Assembly (NCBI GenBank): GCA_003023195.1
Contig: PXRX01000008.1
Span: 186,569 to 250,568, forward strand
Reading direction: 5' to 3'
Origin: Halobacteriales archaeon QS_8_69_26
GTDB lineage: Archaea > Halobacteriota > Halobacteria > Halobacteriales > SW-7-71-33
DNA: 64,000 bases
The stretch's first letter is position 1. Each line of letters starts with the position of its first letter. Both the position numbers and the translations under genes were made by a program. This document shows, one piece after another, positions 37,723 through 47,701 of the stretch. The notes under the pieces were generated by a model. It was not told the origin of the DNA and searched no databases. It saw only the letters and a program-made list of their open reading frames with translations.

Positions 37723-38625
37723 CTACGAGAGCTCCCGGACGGACGCGAACGCACCCTCGCTGATGGCCTCCGCGACGGCACGCTCGTCGACCTCGGGCGT
37801 CTCGTCTGGGTGCTTCCGCCGGAAGTACCCGACCGCGTTACTGACGTCCCGCTCTAAGAGTTCGCCGGCGTTCTCGTGGCCGGTTTCGACGGCCTGGGGC
37901 CAGTCGAACAGGGTGACGCCGTCGGGCCGGACGAAGACGTTGTACTCGCTCATGTCGGCGTGGACCCATCCCTCGTCGTGGGCGGCCGCGAGTTCCCGGA
38001 GGATCGCGTCGAGGACGGTGACTGCGCCGTCCTGGAGTTCGGCACGGGAGAGTTCGACGCCCTCCATCTTCTCCATGACGATCGCGTGGCGGTTGTGGTC
38101 GACCGGCCGCGGGACCGACACTTCGGGGTACAGCGACCTGAGAGTCTCGTACTCCCGTTCGGCGGCCTTCCTGGCGGTGTACACGTCCGAGACGTGCTCG
38201 CGGTCGGACGTGTAGCTCCGCCCGCGGCGGACCTCCCGGAAGTTGGTGATCCCTTCCCGGTGGTACTTCAGGGCCATCGGCTTGTACGAGCGGACCTCGT
38301 AGACGTCGGACTCCTTACCCACTCCGAGGGGTGCGCCCACCGCGTCGATGGTGTCCCGCTCCGAGAGCGTGTGTAGCGCGAGTGCGTCGTACCCCTCGAA
38401 GGTCAGCCGGTACCCCTCGTACTGGATGGTCTTCTTCTCTATCAGTTCGCGCTTGAGACACCGCTCCAGGCGGTAGTCGATGTCCTCGGGATCCAGCCCC
38501 GCGAACTCCGGGAGCTTCCCGCGGTCGACCCACTCCGAGAACCGCATCCCCTGCTCGACGCCCGACAGCAGGTAGAAGTCTCCCCCCTCGAGTTCCCCCA
38601 TCAGCCCGGCGACGTTGTCGACCAT
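37723..38625 (-). CDS. rio2: RIO2-type serine/threonine kinase
   Basis: GVGKESDVYEVRSY, WVHADMSEYNVFV, VTLFDWPQAVETGHENAGELLERDVSNAVGYFRRK. Confidence 0.92.
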   Translation of the reverse strand: MVDNVAGLMGELEGGDFYLLSGVEQGMRFSEWVDRGKLPEFAGLDPEDIDYRLERCLKRELIEKKTIQYEGYRLTFEGYDALALHTLSERDTIDAVGAPLGVGKESDVYEVRSYKPMALKYHREGITNFREVRRGRSYTSDREHVSDVYTARKAAEREYETLRSLYPEVSVPRPVDHNRHAIVMEKMEGVELSRAELQDGAVTVLDAILRELAAAHDEGWVHADMSEYNVFVRPDGVTLFDWPQAVETGHENAGELLERDVSNAVGYFRRKHPDETPEVDERAVAEAISEGAFASVRELS

Positions 38626-38864
38626 ACGATCCCTTGCCGGCGGGCGGGTTTAAGCCCCCCGCGTCCCGGCGATAAACCGTTATTCGCTATATGATCTGGT
38701 TCGACTTCGGTTCCGCTTCGGCCGCCTCCCGGTCGTGGCGACGTCGGTACTCGTGAAGAACCGGCCCGGCGCGGACCTGGGTCTTGCTTACCGTGGTCCG
38801 GCAGACCTGGAGGAGCGCCCGACGAGCATTGGGGAACACGGTTTGCGTGGGTGACCGCCGCGGA

Positions 38865-39929
38865 TCACTCGTGCCCGGCCTCGCCGACCAGCCACCGGCA
38901 GGCCACAAGCGCGGGGAGCGCGAACCCGAAGGCGTTGAGGGTGCCGTGCCAGGTCACCATCCGTTCGATCCCCACCAGCCGTCCGGTCGCGGGGTACGCC
39001 GAGTAGCCGTAGGCAAGCGCGAGCGCCATGGTCGCGAATAACGAGAGGGCGGCCAGAGCCAGCAACGCGGCCGGCACCCCCGGCAGGTCGGGGACCACCC
39101 GGCGGAGGACGACCGCCGCGAAGAGCGCGACGGCGACGGTGAACGCCGCGACGGCGAGCACCTCGACCAGCGGGGAGAACGTTATCCCGACCGCTATCAG
39201 CCCGACGTTGACGACGATCACGAGCAGTGCCCCCGCCGTGAGCCGTCCCGCGGGACCGTCGCCGAACCGCCCGGCCTCGTCGGTCAGGTGCCGGGAGACG
39301 ACACCCGCAACCAGCGGCAGGGCGAACCCGGCGTAGTGGAAGTGCACCGCCGTCAGCAGGACGATCAGCGGGTCGAACCGGAGGCTGATCCCGGCGGCGT
39401 GGAGGACCAGGGCGACCCCGGCGACCGGGACGTACAGCAGTGCGGCGTCGACGGCCAGTGCCGGGAGGGGCCGTGGTCCACGCGCCAGGAGGCGGGCGAG
39501 GCCCACCACCGCGAGCGCACCGGTGACGACGAGCCACGGGAGGACCAGCACCACCCTCGCGGCCGTCCCGGCGGGAAGCCCGAGGCCGACGACTGCGGCG
39601 AGTGCGGCAGGGAACTGTCCGACTGCGGCGACCCGGAACGCCTGCGCCGCCGGGAGGGCGGTCGATCGGCTCCCGTCGTCCTCCCGTCTACCGAAGCGAT
39701 CGCGGGGGGAGAGCAGTCCCAGTCCCAGTGGGACCACCACCAGGACGGCGAGGCCGACGAACAGGTCCACCCGTCCCAGTGCCACGGTCCCGGAGGTGTC
39801 CAGGGCGGCGAGGGCCACCCAGACCGCTCCCCCGACCACCGCGCTCCGGTCGACGACCCACCGACTGCCGGGCGATCCCGACCGGGAGCGTTCCGGGTCG
39901 GTCGCCGTCGAGGCGTCGGATCCGCTCAT
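38865..39929 (-). CDS. YndJ-like multi-pass membrane protein
   Basis: Polytopic; VHFHYAGFALPLVAG, WHGTLNAFGFALPALVA; adjacent DUF4166 gene. Confidence 0.8.
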   Translation of the reverse strand: MSGSDASTATDPERSRSGSPGSRWVVDRSAVVGGAVWVALAALDTSGTVALGRVDLFVGLAVLVVVPLGLGLLSPRDRFGRREDDGSRSTALPAAQAFRVAAVGQFPAALAAVVGLGLPAGTAARVVLVLPWLVVTGALAVVGLARLLARGPRPLPALAVDAALLYVPVAGVALVLHAAGISLRFDPLIVLLTAVHFHYAGFALPLVAGVVSRHLTDEAGRFGDGPAGRLTAGALLVIVVNVGLIAVGITFSPLVEVLAVAAFTVAVALFAAVVLRRVVPDLPGVPAALLALAALSLFATMALALAYGYSAYPATGRLVGIERMVTWHGTLNAFGFALPALVACRWLVGEAGHE

Positions 39930-39931
39930 CG

Positions 39932-40603
39932 CTACCCGTCCGGCAGCCGGACGCCCCCGAGCCTGGAGGTGGTCTCGCGGTCCGGCGACACCTCGCGGGA
40001 CTCGCTCTCGAAGGTCCCCTCGTAGCCGAACACCGTCCCGATCAGCGGGTTTTCTATCTCGGCGGCGACGGTGAACCGCCCGGCCTCGTCGTCGTACCAG
40101 TCGTAGAGGGTGCCGCCGGCCGCCAGGGGGCCCGGGACGGGGACGTACCGCCCGCCGACCCGGAGCCACTGCCGGCCGATGGAGAGCGCCAGGCGGTCGC
40201 CCTCGCTCTCCAGGTGCACGTCGGAGACCATCCAGCCGCTCCGGCCGAACATGTCGGTGACGCAGTCCCGGTGGGGGTTCCAGCGGAGCGTGTCGACGAA
40301 CTCTCTGGTACGGGCCAGTTCGAAGCGCCGGCGGAGGAACAGCGCCTCGTACCCCTCGTCGTCGACGAACGCCTCCGTCGTGATGGTGAAGGGGACGTCG
40401 GTTCCCGACTCGGGGAACACGAAGTCGTCGAACGTCCCGAGCCACAGGGCGGGGAGCGCCAGGGTGCTCCGTCGGAGCCGCGACATCTCCCCCTCCCCGA
40501 CGACCTCGCGGTCGTCGCCCGCGACCACCCCGTACCGGTCGCGGATCCGGGGGTGGAGGTCGTCCCACGCGTCGCCCAGTGCCCGCTCGAACAGTCCCGA
40601 CAT
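39932..40603 (-). CDS. DUF4166 domain protein
   Basis: LHPRIRDRYG..., FGRSGWMVSDVHLESEGDRLALSIGRQWLRVGG; YndJ neighbour. Confidence 0.75.
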   Translation of the reverse strand: MSGLFERALGDAWDDLHPRIRDRYGVVAGDDREVVGEGEMSRLRRSTLALPALWLGTFDDFVFPESGTDVPFTITTEAFVDDEGYEALFLRRRFELARTREFVDTLRWNPHRDCVTDMFGRSGWMVSDVHLESEGDRLALSIGRQWLRVGGRYVPVPGPLAAGGTLYDWYDDEAGRFTVAAEIENPLIGTVFGYEGTFESESREVSPDRETTSRLGGVRLPDG

Positions 40604-40703
40604 GTCCCGATCCCTGGGGGCTTCGGAGCCGGGGGTAATCAGGGTTCGCCTCGTGGGGACGCCCACGGTGCCGGGCGGTTGGTCCGACAGGTCCGCCCCG
40701 GTG

Positions 40704-41576
40704 TCAGGGGGTCGCCCCCGACAGGTACTCGTCCAGCGTCAGGAGGTCGGCCTCGCCGATGCCGAAGGCGGCCACGTCGTTGTCCGCCACCGTGTTGTCC
40801 AGCGCGAACACCCGGTACTGGTCGGATCCGACGGGGCTCCCCGGCACGTACCCCGCGACGGCCGCGCCCAGTCTCGCCAGGGGCATCGGCACCGGCACGA
40901 CGACGGCGTCCGGCCGGACCAGGCGCACCACTTCGGCCATGGTGAGCCGTTCGGGGCCACCGACCTCGTAGGTGTCGCCGGCCCGCTCTCCGTCCTCGAC
41001 GCCGTCGGCGAGGGGCCCCGCGAGGTCCCCGACCCACATCGGCTGGATCCGCAGGTCACCGCCGCCGGGGAGCGGGACGACCCGCGCCGACGCGAGCCGT
41101 TCGACGAACGGGAGGAAGGCACAGCCGTCGCCGAACACGACCGACGGCCGGTAGATCACCCAGTCCAGGTCCGAGTCCCGGACGGCCCGTTCCGCGCCGC
41201 GCTTGGCCGCGAAGTAGGCGGTCCGGACTCCGCTGTCCACGCCCAGGGCGCTCATCTGGACGAACCGGTCGACGCCGGCCGCCTCGCTCGCCCGGACGAG
41301 GTGTTCGGTGCCCGCGAGGTGAACCGCCCGGTGGCTCCGACCCCGCGGCCGGACGTGCGATGGCAGGGCGACGAGGTTCACGACGGCGTCGGCCCCCCCG
41401 ACGAGTCCCGACAGGTCCGGCTCGGTCACGTCGACCCGTACCGTCTCGACGCCCTCGGGCAGGTCGACTCCATCGGGCGACCGCGAGGCGGCGGTGACGT
41501 CGTGGCCTCGTTCGTGGAGTTCCCGGCACAGGGGCCGCCCGACGAACCCGGTCCCGCCGGCGACGACGACGTTCAC
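40704..41576 (-). CDS. NAD(P)-binding SDR/epimerase (NDUFA9-like)
   Basis: VVVAGGTGFVGRPLCRELHERGHDVTAASRSP. Confidence 0.88.
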   Translation of the reverse strand: MNVVVAGGTGFVGRPLCRELHERGHDVTAASRSPDGVDLPEGVETVRVDVTEPDLSGLVGGADAVVNLVALPSHVRPRGRSHRAVHLAGTEHLVRASEAAGVDRFVQMSALGVDSGVRTAYFAAKRGAERAVRDSDLDWVIYRPSVVFGDGCAFLPFVERLASARVVPLPGGGDLRIQPMWVGDLAGPLADGVEDGERAGDTYEVGGPERLTMAEVVRLVRPDAVVVPVPMPLARLGAAVAGYVPGSPVGSDQYRVFALDNTVADNDVAAFGIGEADLLTLDEYLSGATP

Positions 41577-41601
41577 GCCACCCGGTTCACTCTCCGGACC
41601 C

Positions 41602-41709
41602 TTGGGCCTGTGGGAGTGGGTCGTCGATCCCTCCGGGTTGGGCCTGTGGGAGTGGGTCGTCGATCCCTCCGGGTTGGGCCTGTGGGAGTGGGTCGTCGAT
41701 CCCTCCGGG
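41602..41709. repeat. Perfect 36-bp tandem repeat, 3 copies, in a divergent promoter region
   Basis: TTGGGCCTGTGGGAGTGGGTCGTCGATCCCTCCGGG x3 exact. Confidence 0.97.
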
Positions 41710-41758
41710 AACGCCGTGGTGTCGCAACCGCTTTGGAACCCCGGTCGCAAGGCGGGAC

Positions 41759-42493
41759 ATGGACCTGGCCGACCGCGAGTGGCGCCTGATCCCCGAGGAG
41801 CGACGGCCGGGGCCGGTGCTGATGGCCCTGGAGGAGGTGGCCGCCCGGACCGCCGTCGCGGGGGGTCCCCGCACCGTCCGGGTGTACACCTGGCCCGACA
41901 CCCTCTCGCTGGGCTACCGCCAGGACCCGGCGACCGTCGACTGGGACTACTGCGAGCGCGAGGGCGTCGGCGTCACCCGCCGCCAGACCGGCGGCGGCGG
42001 CATCTACCACGACGCCCACGCCGACGTGTCGTACGGGATCACTGCCCCGGCCGACGAACTGCCGGGCGATCTGATGGCGTCCTACGAGCTGCTCTGCGAG
42101 CCATTGCTCGACTTCTTCGACCGGGCGGGCGTCGACGCCGGCTTCGCCGAGGCGGAACGGCCGGCGGTCCACCAGCCGGCGTGCTACCTGCGGGCGGTCC
42201 ACCCCGCCCACGACGTCGTGGCGGGGGATCGGAAGGTGAGCGGCAACGCCCAGTACCGCCAGCGAGACGCCGTGATCCAGCACGGCTCTCTTTCCTTCGA
42301 CCTGGCGACCGATCGCCACCTGGGGGTGTTCGGCGACCCGGTGTCCGCCGAGGAGTTCGAGGGGCGGGTCACGTCGGTCCGGGAGCACGCCGACGTGACC
42401 GACGAGGAACTCGACGCCGCCCGCGACCTGGCCGAGCGAAAGTACGCCACCGACGCCTGGACCCGGGACCGCGAGGATCCGGTCGAGGCCTGA
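41759..42493 (+). CDS. Lipoate-protein ligase A family protein
   Basis: LSLGYRQDPATVDWDYCEREGVGVTRRQTGGGGIYHD; GDRKVSGNAQYRQRDAVIQHGSL. Confidence 0.9.
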   Translation: MDLADREWRLIPEERRPGPVLMALEEVAARTAVAGGPRTVRVYTWPDTLSLGYRQDPATVDWDYCEREGVGVTRRQTGGGGIYHDAHADVSYGITAPADELPGDLMASYELLCEPLLDFFDRAGVDAGFAEAERPAVHQPACYLRAVHPAHDVVAGDRKVSGNAQYRQRDAVIQHGSLSFDLATDRHLGVFGDPVSAEEFEGRVTSVREHADVTDEELDAARDLAERKYATDAWTRDREDPVEA

Positions 42494-42542
42494 TCCGTCG
42501 CGGCCCGACGCCACGGGACCGGTCGGGTTCGGCGTCGAGCGG

Positions 42543-43491
42543 TCACTGCTCCGGGGGATCGTAGTTCCCGGACGCGACGACCCTCCGGCCGTCGGCCTCG
42601 GCCGAGAGGTCCGGGTAGCGCCGGCGGAGGAACTCCAGTTCCTTGACGGCCCCGGGGTCGGCGGCGTCGGCGTCCTCGAAGACCGCGACGAACCGGCCCC
42701 GGACCCCGGCGTCGGCCTCGAACCGGTTCTCGCCGAACGCGACGACGCCCTCGACGGGCGGGTCCTCGATGCTGGGCCGGCCATCGACCAGCATCCCGTC
42801 GCCCAGCGCCGAGACGAGGGCCTCGCCGTCCTCGCTCCGGGCGAGGTAGCCGTCCGCGGCCCCGGTCCCGACGTCGACCGCTCGCTCCAAGGCGGGGTCG
42901 AACCGAGTGCCGTCCTCGATTCCCTGCGGAACCCGGGCCTGGACGAACACGTCGTCGCCGACCGCCCACCCCCGGGCGGCGAAGCCGTCGCGGGCCAGGA
43001 GGGTGTAGCCGCGGTGGTCGCTCCGGACCCAGTCGTCGCCGAACTCGTCTGCGAGGGCCTCGCGGTCGTAGTCGACGCGGTAGACGCTCGCCGAGAGGAA
43101 CTCGGACGCCGCCTCGGCCCCGGTGGCGACGGTCGTCTGTCCCTCGACGTCCTCCGGTTCGATCCCCAGGTCGCCGAAGTCCAGCGACTCCCTGACTACC
43201 TCGACCCGTCGCTCGCGAAAGGCCGACTCGTTGTCGAACACGGCCGGCGGCACCAGGTGCCCGAACCGGAACGACGCAGGGCCGCCGGCGTTCCTCGAGG
43301 ACCTCGTCGGCCGGCGGTCGGTGGAGCCAGCGGGCGTAGCCCGGGCTGTCACTCCCGCCCGGGAGGAGGTCCCGGACCCGCTGGCATCCCGCGGTCGCGG
43401 CGAGGCCGCCGGCCGCCGCCGCGCCGCCCACCCGCCGGAGGAACGCCCGCCTCCCCGCCCGTTGGCTGCCGGACAGGTCTCTCCCGGCCAT
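42543..43491 (-). pseudogene. Twin-arginine/lipobox haloarchaeal protein with apparent frameshift near 43290
   Basis: Signal MAGRDLSGSQRAGRRAFLRRVGG...ATAGC in one frame; body GPASFRFGHLVPPAVFDNESAFRERR...GNYDPPEQ in another. Confidence 0.65.
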
Positions 43492-43561
43492 GGCCGGTCG
43501 TTGGACGGGGATCCGCCGAATAACTTTGGGCCGTCCGGGAAACCCGGGGCGAGCGTCCGGG

Positions 43562-43581
43562 TTACAGTAAAATTACTGTAA
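43562..43581. promoter_or_regulatory. 20-bp near-palindrome TTACAGTAAAATTACTGTAA (site 2)
   Basis: Divergent intergenic region, 71 bp from lipoprotein start and 116 bp from nfo. Confidence 0.55.
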
Positions 43582-43696
43582 CACCGGCCGGCCCGGAGGA
43601 TCCCCGGGGTCGGGGTGCCGGTCCCGGTGCCGTGGCGGGACGCCGACCGACCTTCGGTTCGAAGGCCATTTGCCGGTCGCGGTCGCACCCGGTGGC

Positions 43697-44533
43697 ATGA
43701 GTCTGCGCGTCGGAGCGCACGCCTCCATCGCCGGTGGCGTCGACAACGCGGTCGAGGAGCAACTGGACTACGGCGGCAACTGCGGACAGATCTTCACCCA
43801 CTCGCCGCAGGTCTGGCAGGACCCGAACGTCGGGGAGGAGGAGGCCGAACTGTTCCGGGAGGGGACTGCGGCCAACGGGATCGGACCCTGGGTGATCCAC
43901 TCCTCGTACCTGGTGAACCTGGCGACGCCCAAGAACGACCTCCGTGAGAAGTCGATAGCGAGCATGCAGGCGGAGGTCGAGGCCGCCGACCAACTGGGGA
44001 TCGACTACGTGAACGTCCACCTCGGCGCCCACACCGGCGCGGGGGTCGAGGCCGGCCTCGACAACGCCGCGAGCGCCCTGGACGAACTCGACGTCCCCGA
44101 CGGCGTGACGGTGCTGGTCGAGTCCGACGCGGGCTCCGGGACGAAACTCGGTGGCGAGTTCGAGCACCTGGCGGCGGTGCTGGACCGGAGCGATGCGAAC
44201 CTGGGGATCTGCCTGGACACCGCCCACGCGTTCGCGGCCGGCTACGACCTCTCGACGCCCGAGGGGGTCGAGGAGACGGTCGCCGAGTTCGACGACGTCG
44301 TCGGCCTGGAGCACCTGGAGTGCGTCCACCTCAACGACTCCAAGCACGGGTGTGGCACGAACAAGGACGAACACGCCCACGTCGGCGAGGGGCTGATCGG
44401 GGGTGACGGCATGCGGGCCGTCGTCAACCACCCCGACCTGCGGGACCTGCCCCTGGTACTGGAGACGCCCACCGAGGACGGCAAGAGCTTCGAGTGGAAC
44501 GTCCGGCGGGTGAAGGAACTGCGCGGGGACTGA
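43697..44533 (+). CDS. nfo: Endonuclease IV (AP endonuclease)
   Basis: [69 protein letters not shown]. Confidence 0.95.
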   Translation: MSLRVGAHASIAGGVDNAVEEQLDYGGNCGQIFTHSPQVWQDPNVGEEEAELFREGTAANGIGPWVIHSSYLVNLATPKNDLREKSIASMQAEVEAADQLGIDYVNVHLGAHTGAGVEAGLDNAASALDELDVPDGVTVLVESDAGSGTKLGGEFEHLAAVLDRSDANLGICLDTAHAFAAGYDLSTPEGVEETVAEFDDVVGLEHLECVHLNDSKHGCGTNKDEHAHVGEGLIGGDGMRAVVNHPDLRDLPLVLETPTEDGKSFEWNVRRVKELRGD

Positions 44534-44555
44534 GGGGCCTCGTTCTCCCCTCGGC

Positions 44556-44608
44556 CATCGACGCCAGTTTGACGGAGCCCACCCAGTCATCGACGCCAGT
44601 TTGACGGA
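44556..44608. repeat. Direct repeat CATCGACGCCAGTTTGACGGA (2 copies, 32-bp period)
   Basis: Exact 21-bp copies at 44556 and 44588. Confidence 0.9.
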
Positions 44609-44630
44609 TCGCCGGAGCGGACACTCCGAC

Positions 44631-45239
44631 ATGGAGAGCGCGACCCGGCGACTGTTCCTCTCGGCGGCGGTCGGCGCGGTGACGGCCGCGACCGGGTGCC
44701 TCGACGGTGGGGACTCGTCGGGGGACGACGGCGACCTGTACGGCGGCGACTCGTCCGGAACGACCGTCGAAGACGGGTTCGAGTTCGTGACCGGTGCCTT
44801 CGAGGACGGCGGGACCGTTCCAGTCCGGCACACCTGCGACGGCGAGGACGTCTCTCCTGCCCTGTCGTTCGACGGACTACCCGACGCGGCCGAGACGCTG
44901 GCGGTGGTCGTCGACGACCCCGACGCCGGGGGGTTCGCCCACTGGCTGCTGTGGAACGTCCCCGCCGACGCCGGGTCGATCCCCGGCGGGATCGAACGCG
45001 CCGACACCGTGTCGGAACTGGACGGGGCCCGGCAGGGGACCAACGGCTTCGACGAGGTGGGCTACCGCGGTCCGTGCCCGCCGCGGGGGGACGACCCCCA
45101 CACCTACCGGTTCACCGCCTACGCGGTGGAGACGACGCTGGACCTCGACCCCGGTGCGGAGAAGGGGGAACTGCTCGACGCACTCGACGGGCCGACGCTG
45201 GCGACCGCCCGGTTAACCGGCGAGTACGGGCGGAGCTGA
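44631..45239 (+). CDS. PEBP (YbhB/YbcL) family lipoprotein
   Basis: Signal/lipobox ATGCLDGG; CDGEDVSPALSFDGLPDAAETLAVVVDDPDAGGFAHWLLWNVPAD. Confidence 0.92.
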   Translation: MESATRRLFLSAAVGAVTAATGCLDGGDSSGDDGDLYGGDSSGTTVEDGFEFVTGAFEDGGTVPVRHTCDGEDVSPALSFDGLPDAAETLAVVVDDPDAGGFAHWLLWNVPADAGSIPGGIERADTVSELDGARQGTNGFDEVGYRGPCPPRGDDPHTYRFTAYAVETTLDLDPGAEKGELLDALDGPTLATARLTGEYGRS

Positions 45240-45247
45240 AACGATCC

Positions 45248-45312
45248 GGGATCGCTACCGGGCTGGTGGACCGGGATCGCTACCGGGCTGGTGGACCGGG
45301 ATCGCTACCGGG
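45248..45312. repeat. 25-bp tandem repeat (2.6 copies)
   Basis: GGGATCGCTACCGGGCTGGTGGACC starting at 45248, 45273, 45298. Confidence 0.95.
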
Positions 45313-45374
45313 ACGCGGAATCGAGAGTACTGGAGCGACGGCGTCGGGAAACGGTCGGGGATCCGCCCCGTCGG

Positions 45375-45818
45375 TCACTCCTCGGGACGGCCGCCGCCGT
45401 ACTTGATGAAGGTGTAGGCCAGCGCCAGCGTCGAAACCATCGCGGCGACGGTGGCGACGACGATGGTCCTGGCGCTGTCGGTGACGGCGGGGCCGGTGGC
45501 CTCGCCACCGCCGGTGTCCTGGGCGACCTCGATGGATCCGACCATGCCGGCGCCCTCGTGGGGGATGCAGAAGTACTCGTAGGTCCCCTCGACCTCGAAG
45601 GTGTGTTCGTAGGTCTCGCCCCCTGCGACGACGCCCTCGTCGTCCCAGGCGCCCCGGGCGGCGGACTCGCTCTCGAAGCCGCCGGAGGCCCAGTCGCTCC
45701 CACCGCCGTCCTCCTGGGCGCTCGCGCTCCCCGAGGCGACCGCTACGGCCCCGGCGGCGGCCGCCGTCCGCATGAGGTCGCGCCGGGAGAGCCCGTCCGT
45801 CGCGTCAGTCTCGTCCAT
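45375..45818 (-). CDS. Halocyanin/plastocyanin-like blue copper protein with Tat signal
   Basis: SRRDLMRTAAAAGAVAVASG; ETYEHTFEVEGTYEYFCIPHEGAGMVGSIEV; C-terminal TM. Confidence 0.9.
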   Translation of the reverse strand: MDETDATDGLSRRDLMRTAAAAGAVAVASGSASAQEDGGGSDWASGGFESESAARGAWDDEGVVAGGETYEHTFEVEGTYEYFCIPHEGAGMVGSIEVAQDTGGGEATGPAVTDSARTIVVATVAAMVSTLALAYTFIKYGGGRPEE

Positions 45819-45926
45819 GTCGGTCGCTGGGAACCCCACGGTACTGAATACTTTGATTCGTGTCGGCGGGGATCCGCGATTCCTCCCGACCAACGACGGC
45901 CCCGCACGACTCCCGATACGGTGCCC

Positions 45927-46982
45927 TCAGAGCGTGTAGTCGTTCTCCCCGGTCTCGCTCTCCAGGAACGCCGTCAGCAGGTCGATGGCGGCCGCGACGT
46001 CGGCGTGGTGGGCGCTCTCGGTGACCGTGTGGAGGTACCGGGTCGGGATGGAGATGGCCCCGACGGGCTTGGCGCCGAACTGGTTCTGGAAGGCGGCGGT
46101 GTCCGTGCCGCCGGCGGGCAACACCTCCAGTTGGTGGTCGATGTCCTCGTCCCCGGCGACGGCCTTCATCCGGCGGTGGACCTTCGGGTTGGTGATCACG
46201 GAGGAGTCCTTGAGCTTGATCGCCGCGCCGTCGCCCAGTTCGGTGACGTGGTCGCCCGGTTCGAAGCCGGGGACGTCGTTGGCGACGGTCACGTCCAGCG
46301 CGACCGCGAGGTCGGGGTCGAGGTCGACCCCCAGCGCCCGGGCGCCCCGGAGGCCGACCTCCTCCTGGGTGGTGGCCGCGAAGTGGACCGTCACCTCGGG
46401 GTCGTCGATCCGGCGGGCGGCCTCCAGCATCGTGAACACGCAGACGCGGTCGTCCAGTGCCTTCCCGGTGACGTGTTCGCCGACCGCGGTCGTGCTCTGC
46501 TCCATCGTGACCAGGTCGCCCGGCGAGACGCGGTCCTTGACCTCCCCGGCGGGGAGGCCCATGTCGACGTGGACGTCCTCGACCTCCGGTTCCTCGTCGG
46601 GGTCGTCGAGGGTGTGGGGCGGGACGGAGCCGATCACCCCTGTCAGGTCGCCGTCCTCGGTGTGGACGGTGACTCGCTGGGCCTTCAGGACCCGGGGGTC
46701 CCACCCGCCCAGGGCGTCTAGCTGGACGAACCCCTCGTCGGTGACGTGGCGGACCATGAACCCGATCTCGTCCATGTGTGCCGCGACGGCGACGGAGTAG
46801 TCGGAGTCGCCCTCGACGGTGCCGACGACGTTGCCCATCGCGTCCGACCGTACCCGGTCGGCGTGTTCCTCGAACTCCCGGCGGACGACCTCGCGGATCC
46901 GGTCCTCGTAGCCGGGGACGCCGCTCTTCTCGGTCAGTTCGGCGAGCAGGTCGTAGTCGAACGCGAACTCGTCGGGATCCAT
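45927..46982 (-). CDS. M42-family aminopeptidase
   Basis: SGVPGYEDRIREVV, VAAHMDEIGFMV, ALDDRVCVFTMLEA, TTQEEVGLRGA, PAGGTDTAAFQ. Confidence 0.92.
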   Translation of the reverse strand: MDPDEFAFDYDLLAELTEKSGVPGYEDRIREVVRREFEEHADRVRSDAMGNVVGTVEGDSDYSVAVAAHMDEIGFMVRHVTDEGFVQLDALGGWDPRVLKAQRVTVHTEDGDLTGVIGSVPPHTLDDPDEEPEVEDVHVDMGLPAGEVKDRVSPGDLVTMEQSTTAVGEHVTGKALDDRVCVFTMLEAARRIDDPEVTVHFAATTQEEVGLRGARALGVDLDPDLAVALDVTVANDVPGFEPGDHVTELGDGAAIKLKDSSVITNPKVHRRMKAVAGDEDIDHQLEVLPAGGTDTAAFQNQFGAKPVGAISIPTRYLHTVTESAHHADVAAAIDLLTAFLESETGENDYTL

Positions 46983-47093
46983 GCCCGTCGGTGCGGCCGT
47001 CCACACCAAAAGCCTGCGGCTATCGGAAGCGGCGGGTGACCGGTGGGTGAAATCCGCGGAAAGAGGAGCCGGGGACGGAGGAGCGCGGTCGGG

Positions 47094-47522
47094 TCACTTC
47101 AGGCGTTCCTGGAGGAACGAGGGGTGGGCGGCGGTGACCCCGTCGATGTCGAGGATCCCTTCGCTGATCACGTCGCCGAGTTCGTCGCCGTCCTCGGCGC
47201 GGACCTCGGCCATCAACATGTGGTCGCCGCTGGAGGTGAACAGTGCCTCGATCTCGGGGAGGTCCTTGAGGTCCCGGGTGGCCTCGACGTACTGCTCGCT
47301 CGCGACGTCGATCCCGACCAGCGCGATGGACTGGCCCGGGAGCTTTTTCGGGTCGACGTCGGCCGAGTAGCCGACGATCACCCCCTCGTCCTCCAGGCGG
47401 CGGATGTACTTCCGCACCGTCGGCTTGGAGACGTCGGCCCGGTCGGCGATCTCGGCGTAGGAGGCCTGCGCGTCCTCTTCGAGAACCGACAGGATGCGCT
47501 CCTCCGTCGACTGCGTGCTCAT
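47094..47522 (-). CDS. Lrp/AsnC family transcriptional regulator
   Basis: ERILSVLEEDAQASYAEIADRADVSKPTVRKYIRRLEDEGVIVGYSADVDP. Confidence 0.93.
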   Translation of the reverse strand: MSTQSTEERILSVLEEDAQASYAEIADRADVSKPTVRKYIRRLEDEGVIVGYSADVDPKKLPGQSIALVGIDVASEQYVEATRDLKDLPEIEALFTSSGDHMLMAEVRAEDGDELGDVISEGILDIDGVTAAHPSFLQERLK

Positions 47523-47701
47523 ACCGTACGATTTAACGCCCGTGAAAAAATACCTTTTGAACCCGAAAACGAAGGATCGGGGACCCGAACCCCGCCTCCG
47601 GTCGGTCGAACGAGGGCGAGGATCCGCCCGAGGACGGCGGGTATTCCGGCTGCCCGGATCCGTACGATGGCGGCGGGACGGGATCGGCGTCGGGGGTTCG
47701 C

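Noticed and set aside
38687-38908. 73-aa minus-strand ORF between rio2 and yndJ
   Set aside because: No recognisable domain, non-acidic composition; insufficient support as a gene.
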